DNA of 29,341 nt from Bacillota bacterium (GTDB lineage: Bacteria > Bacillota > Clostridia > Tissierellales > Peptoniphilaceae): the NCBI GenBank assembly GCA_023393715.1, contig JAEXCD010000068.1, positions 1-29,341 of the forward strand, in the 5' to 3' direction. Both the position numbers and the translations under genes were made by a program. The notes beneath the pieces were generated by a model. It saw nothing but the letters and a program-made list of their open reading frames with translations, ran no database searches and was not told the origin of the DNA. How positions within the stretch are numbered: the stretch's first letter is position 1; each line of letters begins with the position of its first letter. This document shows positions 23,194 through 29,341 of this stretch, in pieces.

Positions 23194-24961
23194 TATGCAC
23201 CTCCCGCTGCGCTATCAGAGCGGCAAACTCCTCCTTCATCGCGGAGCGAATGCCCTCGATGCGGCTCAGCTCCTCCTCGGGAATCAGGCGCAGCCTCGTG
23301 ATTTGCGCACGCACGGCCATGTTTTCGATCTCGCGCAGATATACGCCTTTTTCCAGCGCCTCGTTCGCCTGATCGTGGAAGGCCAGAATAACCGACAGCA
23401 TCTCGCCCTGCTTCGCCTGCGAGCAATAGGTATCGACGTCGTCAAAGGCATTTTGCTGCAGAAAATCCTCGCGAATCGACTTCGCCGTAAACAGCGTCAG
23501 CTGATCCTTCGGCGAAAGAGAATCCTGCCCGACCAGACGGACGATTTCCTGCAGATTCGCCTCCTCCGTCAAAAGCGCCATCGCCTCGCGGCGGTGCTTC
23601 GAGAAGGTCGGCGAGACCTGCCTGTCGAAATACTGATCCATCGTCGTCTGGTACAGCGAATAGCTCTTCAGCCAGTTGATGGCTGGGAAATGACGCGCAT
23701 AGGACAGATCGTAGTCCAGTCCCCAGAACACCTTTACGATGCGCAGGGTCGACTGCGTAACCGGCTCGGACATATCTCCGCCCGGAGGGGATACCGCTCC
23801 GATGGCTGTGAGCGAGCCCTCCCGGCCGTCGCTGCCTAGGCAGGTAACGACGCCCGTGCGCTCATAAAAGCCTGCAATACGCGACGCCAGATATGCGGGA
23901 TATCCTTCATCGCCGGGCATCTCCTCCAATCGGCCGCTCATTTCACGAAGCGCCTCCGCCCAACGCGATGTGGAATCCGCCATGATCGCCACGGAGTACC
24001 CCATGTCGCGGTAGTATTCCGCCAGCGTAATGCCCGTATAGATCGATGCTTCGCGCGCTGCCACCGGCATGTTCGATGTGTTCGCGATGAGCACGACCTT
24101 CTGCATCAGGCTCTTTCCGGTGTTCGGGTCGATGATCTCCGGGAACTCGTTCAGAACATCCGTCATCTCGTTGCCGCGCTCGCCGCAGCCGACGTAGATG
24201 ACGACCTCCGCATCTGCCCACTTTGCCAGCTGATGCTGAATCACCGTCTTGCCCGAGCCGAATGGCCCCGGAATCGCTGCCGTACCGCCCTTGGCGACGG
24301 GAAAGAACGTATCGACGACGCGCTGCCCCGTAATCAGCGGCCGCTCCGGCTTCTTTTTCCCGTTGTGCGGTCTTCCGGTACGAACCGGCCACTTTTGCAG
24401 CATCGCAATCGAATGCTCCGCGCCCTGCTCGTCCGCCAGAACCGCGACGACCTCTTCGACGGTGTAGCTGCCGGAGGCAATCGTTCGGACCGTTCCCTGC
24501 ATACCCGGCGGCACCATGATCTTATGCAGCACGACCTCGGTTTCCTGAACCGTGCCCAGCACGTCTCCGGCAGTGACGACGTCGCCGACGGATGCCGTCG
24601 CGGTAAACTCCCATTTCTTTTCGCGGTCGAGCGCCGGCGCCGTAATGCCCTTTACCAGAAAGTCGCCCGAACGCACCGACAACACGTCGAGCGGGCGCTG
24701 AACGCCATCATAAATCTGGCCGATCAGTCCCGGCCCCAGCTCGACCGAAAGCGGCAGCCCCGTCGACACCACCGGCTCGCCCGGACCGACGCCCGTCGTC
24801 TCCTCGTATACCTGGATGGACGCGACGTCCTTCCTCATTTCAATAATTTCCCCGATCAGCTTATTGGCCGATACCTCCACGACGTCATGGATGTTTGCCT
24901 CCTCCATGCCCTTCGCTTCGACCAGAGGACCGGATACCTTTGTAATAATTCCTTCTTTCAA
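23186..24961 (-). CDS. ntpA: V-type ATPase catalytic subunit A
   Basis: 591-residue catalytic subunit. Walker A is GPFGSGKT at 232-239; the V/A-type insertion (about 120-210, the non-homologous region) is present, and the catalytic-site blocks VGCGERGNEMTDVL, NTSNMPVAAREASIYTGIT and MADSTSRWAEALREMSGRL are intact. It hydrolyses or makes ATP at the cytoplasmic head. The start codon is TTG (24961), supported by GGGAGG 7 bases upstream and by the family N-terminus K-E-G-x-I-x-K-V-S-G-P; no ATG is nearby in frame. It lies 15 bases after subunit F and overlaps subunit B by 8 bases. Confidence 0.97.
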   Translation of the reverse strand: MKEGIITKVSGPLVEAKGMEEANIHDVVEVSANKLIGEIIEMRKDVASIQVYEETTGVGPGEPVVSTGLPLSVELGPGLIGQIYDGVQRPLDVLSVRSGDFLVKGITAPALDREKKWEFTATASVGDVVTAGDVLGTVQETEVVLHKIMVPPGMQGTVRTIASGSYTVEEVVAVLADEQGAEHSIAMLQKWPVRTGRPHNGKKKPERPLITGQRVVDTFFPVAKGGTAAIPGPFGSGKTVIQHQLAKWADAEVVIYVGCGERGNEMTDVLNEFPEIIDPNTGKSLMQKVVLIANTSNMPVAAREASIYTGITLAEYYRDMGYSVAIMADSTSRWAEALREMSGRLEEMPGDEGYPAYLASRIAGFYERTGVVTCLGSDGREGSLTAIGAVSPPGGDMSEPVTQSTLRIVKVFWGLDYDLSYARHFPAINWLKSYSLYQTTMDQYFDRQVSPTFSKHRREAMALLTEEANLQEIVRLVGQDSLSPKDQLTLFTAKSIREDFLQQNAFDDVDTYCSQAKQGEMLSVILAFHDQANEALEKGVYLREIENMAVRAQITRLRLIPEEELSRIEGIRSAMKEEFAALIAQREVHNA

Positions 24962-24976
24962 TGGAGTCCTCCCATC

Positions 24977-25285
24977 TTAGAAAATGTCGACGCCGACCGC
25001 CTTTTCGACATTGCTCGAAATCTCCTTCATGCCCAGATTCAACGTCCCCTTGCTGTTCGGGATCAGAATCACGGCAGGAACCGGTTTCGTCTTGTACTGT
25101 TCCAGCGTCTCCGGGATTTCGCTGGCGAGCTGCTCCGTGATATAGATCACGCCGTAGCCGCGCCGCGCCAAATCGTCGACGGTGTTGCGCACTTCCATTG
25201 CGGTAATCGGCGAAAACACATCGACGCCCAGAGCGCGAAAAGCGAGAACGGAGCTCTTATCCCCTACAACCGCTACCTTATACAT
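24977..25285 (-). CDS. ntpG: V-type ATPase subunit F (central stalk; NtpG of Enterococcus)
   Basis: 102-residue Rossmann-like stalk subunit that binds subunit D. The first strand MYKVAVVGDKSSVLAFRALG and the segments GYGVIYITEQLA and PAVILIPNSKG are typical. The ATG at 25285 is chosen because GTGAGG lies 4 bases before it and the family starts with this strand; a longer frame upstream lies within subunit C. The start overlaps the stop of subunit C by 8 bases, the same spacing as between subunits A and B. Confidence 0.94.
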   Translation of the reverse strand: MYKVAVVGDKSSVLAFRALGVDVFSPITAMEVRNTVDDLARRGYGVIYITEQLASEIPETLEQYKTKPVPAVILIPNSKGTLNLGMKEISSNVEKAVGVDIF

Positions 25286-26279
25286 GAGCCTCACGCATCC
25301 TTTCCCGAATTGCCGACGCACTGATTCCGGCGCGCTTCGCATTCAAAATGATGCGCAGATTCTGGATTTCCGTCTCCACGCGCACCACATAGCCGAAGAC
25401 GACCTCCGGACCGTAAAGTGCCGACAGACCCTCCTCAGCGAGCGTCAGCGCATGCGCTTCGCGCGCGCGTTCAAAGGCCGTGATGCTGTCATCCTCGACA
25501 TAGGCCTCGTACGCCTCGATCAACGCCTGCGGACAGCGGCTGTCCTTGAGCAGCTCAATCAACGCCTCCGAGTCCTTCCGGTAAAACAGCATCAGCGCTT
25601 CACGCCGGATGCGCCCGCCCGGTACGAGGGCCTGATTGAGCAGCGGTACATTCTGCCCCTGCCGCTTCGCACGGAGCACCGTCGCCACGTTGCTGAAGTC
25701 CGCCAGATCCTTACAGTATTTGTCAAAGAAACGGCCGCCGATCTCCCTGGCGAGCTGGATCATATCTTCGAAATACGCATAGTCCAACAGCATATCCAGG
25801 GACTGAGCGTCTCCCTTTTCCGCATAATCGACGCGGGCCGCCTCAACCGCCCGCTCCAAAACCGTCTTTTTGGGATTGTGCATTGGGTTGCGCAGCCAGT
25901 CCTGTACCTCGGGAAGGTAGAGAGAGCCGAACGGAAACAGCAGCTCCTCACGCTCCTCACCGTCCAGAACGGCCTTGGTCAGCACCTTGAGATTGTGATA
26001 ATCGTATCTCAGGTGCGCCATCCGCTCAATGGGCGCGTGGCGGGAAATCTCGTGTACCATGGACGACTGCCTTCTCTGCTCTCTGGTAAGGATTTCTTCA
26101 AAATCCTCCGGATGCGCCAGCTGGTGCACCGAATCAGAATAGCGCGTCTCCAACAGCGCCCGCAGCGCCGCTTCGAGATCAGCCGCCTCGATCAGGCGAT
26201 TCCAGACCGCCTGCGTCAGCAGCTGCTTCTCAAACAACCGTACGCGCATCGAGCTGAATAAAAAATCATCTTTTTTCAT
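25278..26279 (-). CDS. ntpC: V-type ATPase subunit C (links rotor stalk to membrane ring)
   Basis: 333-residue, mostly helical subunit of the C/AC39 (d) family that sits on top of the K ring and receives the D-F shaft. Recognisable parts are the N-terminal MRVRLFEKQLLT region, YDYHNLKVLTKAVLDG, LDMLLDYAYFEDM and the final RVETEIQNLRIILNAKRAG helix. The ATG lies 6 bases after the subunit E stop, with AAAGGTAGG upstream partly inside the stop region. Divergence is high in this family, so the call rests on these segments and on operon position between E and F. Confidence 0.92.
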   Translation of the reverse strand: MKKDDFLFSSMRVRLFEKQLLTQAVWNRLIEAADLEAALRALLETRYSDSVHQLAHPEDFEEILTREQRRQSSMVHEISRHAPIERMAHLRYDYHNLKVLTKAVLDGEEREELLFPFGSLYLPEVQDWLRNPMHNPKKTVLERAVEAARVDYAEKGDAQSLDMLLDYAYFEDMIQLAREIGGRFFDKYCKDLADFSNVATVLRAKRQGQNVPLLNQALVPGGRIRREALMLFYRKDSEALIELLKDSRCPQALIEAYEAYVEDDSITAFERAREAHALTLAEEGLSALYGPEVVFGYVVRVETEIQNLRIILNAKRAGISASAIRERMREAHV

Positions 26280-26285
26280 CGCATC

Positions 26286-26837
26286 CTACCTTTCGGACAC
26301 AATGTGAACGACCTCTGCCTCAAGCGAATCCCGAACATAATCGACCAGTGTCTCAAAATCGTAATTCGTGCGGACGCCGCCTCGAATCAAACGAAAGCCG
26401 CTTTTCAGCTCACCGCTGTGCACCACCTGAACCTGATCGCTCGCAGGCTGGTACGTCCGCCCCTCCGGCAGCTCCAGAATCAGCTTCTGCGTCACCGGAT
26501 TTTCCGCAAAATAGCGATCGATCACCGCCGCGTAGCGTTCCTGCGGCAGATTCTTCAAGGCTTCCTTTGCCAAAACAAAAGCGCGGTCCGCCACACTCTG
26601 TTTTGCCGCAAGCACGCGGTCCCGAGCCTCTCTCTGCGCGCCGGTACGAACCCGGTCTTCAATCAGGGCGCTCTCCAAACGTGCTTTTTCAACGGTTTTC
26701 TCCGCATCGCGCTGCGCGGCGTGACACGAGCCGTCGATCAGCTCCTGCCCCTGCGCCTTCGCTTTGGAAAGAATCTGTTCCGCTTCGAGACTGGCATCGT
26801 CAAGGATCTTTTTTGTAATATTCTCCAAATTTGACAT
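26286..26837 (-). CDS. ntpE: V-type ATPase subunit E (peripheral stalk)
   Basis: 183-residue stator subunit. The N-terminal two-thirds (about 5-85) is a charged Ala/Glu/Lys-rich coiled coil beginning SNLENITKKILDDASLEAEQIL; the rest is the small globular head that holds subunit B (GGVRTNYDFETLVDYVRD). The ATG follows GAGGAGG at 5 bases. It is 24 bases after subunit K and 6 bases before subunit C. Its usual coiled-coil partner (subunit H/G, NtpF) would be encoded upstream of subunit I, outside the window. Confidence 0.94.
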   Translation of the reverse strand: MSNLENITKKILDDASLEAEQILSKAKAQGQELIDGSCHAAQRDAEKTVEKARLESALIEDRVRTGAQREARDRVLAAKQSVADRAFVLAKEALKNLPQERYAAVIDRYFAENPVTQKLILELPEGRTYQPASDQVQVVHSGELKSGFRLIRGGVRTNYDFETLVDYVRDSLEAEVVHIVSER

Positions 26838-26861
26838 ATCGCCCTCCTCGCTGGCTCGCTC

Positions 26862-27338
26862 TCAGACGAGGGCGACGATGTTCATGAACAGCAGCGAGCT
26901 GACAAACGCCAAAATAGCATAGGTTTCGACCATGACGGCGTAGATGATGCCCTTCGTCGACTGGGATTCATTTTTCGCCAGAATATTGATGCCCGCATAA
27001 GCGACCTTGCCCTGCTCCATAGCCGACCACAGACCGACCACGCCGACCGGCAGACAGGCCATCAAAAGAACCAGCCCCTGAACGGTCGTCATGCCCGCCG
27101 TGATGCGTCCCATCGCCAAAAGTCCGATGACGAAGCCGTACAGACCCTGCGTTCCCGGCAGCAGCTGCAGCACAAGCGATTTACCAAACTTTTGCGGTTC
27201 GTCGATAACGAGCGCCGCAGCGGCCTGCCCGACCATACCAACGCCCTTTGCCGATCCGATGCCCGCCAATACGACGGCGATCGCCGCGCCCAATACGCCA
27301 AAGATCAGTCCGCCATTGCCCGCTAAAAATTCGCCCAT
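26862..27338 (-). CDS. ntpK: V-type ATPase subunit K, membrane proteolipid with Na+-site residues
   Basis: 158-residue, four-helix proteolipid (two fused hairpins) that forms the rotor ring. The Na+ ligands defined in the Enterococcus hirae K ring, Leu61, Thr64, Gln65, Gln110 and Glu139, are all present one position earlier: Leu60, Thr63 and Gln64 in QLLPGTQGLYGF, Gln109 in AMEQGKVA and Glu138 in VMVETYAILAF. As in NtpK, only the second hairpin carries the carboxylate. This strongly suggests Na+ coupling. The ATG at 27338 has AAGGAGG 7 bases upstream; an upstream in-frame ATG would add an unusual charged tail and lacks a ribosome binding site. Confidence 0.96.
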   Translation of the reverse strand: MGEFLAGNGGLIFGVLGAAIAVVLAGIGSAKGVGMVGQAAAALVIDEPQKFGKSLVLQLLPGTQGLYGFVIGLLAMGRITAGMTTVQGLVLLMACLPVGVVGLWSAMEQGKVAYAGINILAKNESQSTKGIIYAVMVETYAILAFVSSLLFMNIVALV

Positions 27339-27381
27339 TTTATCCTCCTTAAAATTTTGCACCTTTTCGGAACCTCGGTTC

Positions 27382-29322
27382 CTACTTGACCTCTACATAT
27401 TTTGATTCGGAACGAAATCTGCTGAACGGCACGCCGCCGCCTTCGTAGAACTTCCCAAAAAACTCGACATAAATCAGCCTCATGGAGTGTACGTAGCCCG
27501 ACAGTCCGCTGAGGAACAGATTAAAGGCGTGAAATACGACCAACACCAGTATGCCGCCGATCGAACCGCCGATTCCCGCTCCGAAGAGCATCTGTGAAAT
27601 CAGATTCACCGCATAGCCGATAAATGCGCCGGACAGCATCAGCGCCGCGATACGCGTATAGCTTACGAGATCGCCGACGTAGGAGGTAATGCCGTACAGG
27701 TTGTACAGCCCCCAGGTGTACCGCGTAAAGCCCTTGTTCTCGCGCGCCGAAAACAGCACAATTCCCACCATGCCGAGAACCATGACGACCATGGCAATCT
27801 GCGATACGATGGCCGGAAATCCGAGCATCCCGCCTCCGCCGAACACGATTGCTCCGAGCAGCGCCATGTACCAGAACAACACATCATACACCGCATCCAA
27901 CGGCTTCCTGTCCCGGAGATTCATCCACGCCTTGATGCCGAGCCCCGCAACAACGTTTACCAATCCGATCACCACGGAAAAGATAATCATCGGCATGTAG
28001 TTCTTGGTCGGATCGATCAGCGACGGCAGCGGAATCAGTCCTCCGAAGAAGGAACCGAAGGCCAGTCCGGCGAGCATCGTCGGAATGCTCAAGAGGAAAA
28101 AGAAACGGAACATGTTGGCCATGCTCTCCTTCAGAGGCAGCGTCTTTAAGCCGATCAGCGTCCCGAAAAACAGGACGAGGCCGTAGCCAAAATCCCCTAC
28201 CATCAAGCCGAAGAACAGAAGATACCACGGCACCATCAGCGGCGTCGGATCTGCTTCACTGTACTTGGGGAGCGAATAGGTCTCGACGATCGACTCAAAC
28301 GGGCGAACGACCGCTCCGTTTTTCAGCATAATCGGCGTATCCTCGTCGTACTTGTCCGCCGGATGCAGCTCCAGCTCATACACGCCGCTCGCGATGCCGC
28401 GCTGCACCGCCTCCCGGAACGCCGTCTCTGATTCCGTCGGAACATAGCCCTCCAAAAAGCGCAAATACTGCGTGCTCAAAAAATTCTCACGCGCCTGAAT
28501 GCGTTTTCTCTGGTTTGACAGCCGCTCGAATTCCAGCCGAAGCGGCATCAGGCAGCGCTGCGCCAATTCACTCATCGCCGTTTTCGCATTCGCCAGGGCG
28601 TCTCGAAGCCGATTCTGCTGCTCCGCGAGCTCCTCGATCTGTCCGGCCGCTGACCGTTCCCCCGAAAGCGGGATCGCTACAAACCCGGAATCGCGGAGCA
28701 GCTCGCTCAAAGCCGCATCCGTTCCATTGTCAATCAATAGTATGTATTGATTCATGGCGTCGGCGCTGACATACTCCACATAGGTTCCGGTCGTCTGCAG
28801 AGCGACCTGCTTTTTGAATTCCTCAGCCCACTTCTTCGGAATCGAGCCCGTGCGTACCTGAACCGTCGTCGTTTTCGCCAGATTCTCCAAAGGAAAATCC
28901 AGACCCAGCCAGTGACTCAGTTCGGATTTCTTATCATCCGCCGCCCGAACTTGCTCCTCGATCTGCCGGATCTTTGACGCCTGATCGCGAATCAGGCGAA
29001 TCTGATTTTCACGCTCCCGATCCGCCTTCGCCTGCACCAGTTCCCGGTACGTGACCGATGTGCTTGTCTTTGCCGCGCCCTTTTTCAACGATTCATATGG
29101 CTCCAGCAGCGAAATCGCCTGTGACACCCGTTCCAGCTTTTCCTCGATGTCACTTTCGGCTACCCCGATATCCTCCGGATGCAGGCCTTCCTCCTGAATC
29201 GTCGCCTCCTTTTTCAGATCGTTAAAGTGTACGATGTCAAAAGCCTGAAGCTCTCGAAGCAGCGGTTCCTCCTCCTGGTCGAAGACGGTGAGACGAAACT
29301 TGGACATTTTAACAATGGCCAT
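27382..29322 (-). CDS. ntpI: V-type ATPase subunit I (membrane stator, a-subunit homologue)
   Basis: 646 residues. The N-terminal half (about 1-330) is soluble with two long coiled-coil stretches (about 45-130 and 225-285); the C-terminal half has seven or eight hydrophobic helices, starting with PLMVPWYLLFFGLMVGDFGYG. It provides the ion half-channels next to the K ring and anchors the peripheral stalks. The ATG follows GAAGAGGTGAT at about 7 bases. It is the first gene of the operon visible; only 19 bases remain upstream, so the promoter and any ntpF-like gene are outside. Subunit K starts 43 bases after its stop. Confidence 0.96.
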   Translation of the reverse strand: MAIVKMSKFRLTVFDQEEEPLLRELQAFDIVHFNDLKKEATIQEEGLHPEDIGVAESDIEEKLERVSQAISLLEPYESLKKGAAKTSTSVTYRELVQAKADRERENQIRLIRDQASKIRQIEEQVRAADDKKSELSHWLGLDFPLENLAKTTTVQVRTGSIPKKWAEEFKKQVALQTTGTYVEYVSADAMNQYILLIDNGTDAALSELLRDSGFVAIPLSGERSAAGQIEELAEQQNRLRDALANAKTAMSELAQRCLMPLRLEFERLSNQRKRIQARENFLSTQYLRFLEGYVPTESETAFREAVQRGIASGVYELELHPADKYDEDTPIMLKNGAVVRPFESIVETYSLPKYSEADPTPLMVPWYLLFFGLMVGDFGYGLVLFFGTLIGLKTLPLKESMANMFRFFFLLSIPTMLAGLAFGSFFGGLIPLPSLIDPTKNYMPMIIFSVVIGLVNVVAGLGIKAWMNLRDRKPLDAVYDVLFWYMALLGAIVFGGGGMLGFPAIVSQIAMVVMVLGMVGIVLFSARENKGFTRYTWGLYNLYGITSYVGDLVSYTRIAALMLSGAFIGYAVNLISQMLFGAGIGGSIGGILVLVVFHAFNLFLSGLSGYVHSMRLIYVEFFGKFYEGGGVPFSRFRSESKYVEVK

Positions 29323-29341
29323 ATTGAATCACCTCTTCCAC

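Noticed and set aside
21985..25324. Several plus-strand frames of 330-440 codons opposite the V-ATPase genes.
   Set aside because: They are shadows of the highly conserved subunits A, B and F; no start signals and no recognisable domains.

Overview
The window reads as chromosomal DNA of an anaerobic, low-complexity-genome Firmicute, most likely a clostridial or Tissierellia-type coccus (Peptoniphilaceae-like is my best guess, not proven). Reasons: a V-type (ntp-type) ATPase operon, a membrane pyrophosphatase, an alr-mazF arrangement like that of Bacillus/Clostridium, strong AGGAGG-type ribosome binding sites, sigma-A-like TTGnnn/TATAAT promoters, and a base composition that looks GC-rich for the group (by eye, mid-50s percent). 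Genes are tightly packed. I see no tRNA, rRNA, insertion sequence, phage gene or CRISPR array.

Layout. 1-215 (minus): start of a gene resembling aminoglycoside 6-adenylyltransferases but lacking key residues. 366-2348 (minus): K+-dependent membrane pyrophosphatase with its own terminator. 2571-2972 (plus): MscL channel with a C-terminal zinc ribbon. 3216-3833 (minus): viroplasmin-type RNase H. 4011-8065 (plus): MarR regulator plus two half-transporter ABC genes that form an asymmetric heterodimeric exporter, under a promoter with a palindromic operator. 8152-13671 (minus): YqhD-type alcohol dehydrogenase, a map-phosphodiesterase pair, a DJ-1/PfpI protein and a lipoprotein with two tandem flavin-binding-like repeats. 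14060-20953 (minus): a compact seven-gene operon: nitroreductase, CoA-type Nudix hydrolase, divergent RelA/SpoT-domain protein, MTA/SAH deaminase, an AcpS-NnrD fusion, alanine racemase and MazF without an adjacent antitoxin. 21119-29322 (minus): V-ATPase genes in the order I-K-E-C-F-A-B-D.

How the genes fit together. The V-ATPase proteolipid carries the complete Na+-ligand set known from Enterococcus hirae NtpK, so the operon most likely encodes a Na+-translocating ATPase; the K+-type pyrophosphatase at the other end may also move Na+ (this is inference). The seven-gene operon joins cofactor and metabolite clean-up (NnrD, Nudix, MtaD, flavin reductase), carrier-protein and cell-wall precursors (AcpS, Alr), and two proteins from stress-control families (RelA/SpoT domain, MazF). 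The most interesting items are the divergent RelA/SpoT protein with a long unexplained C-terminus, the solitary MazF, the AcpS-NnrD fusion and the duplicated flavin-type lipoprotein. I do not see a clearly new multi-gene defence or mobile system.
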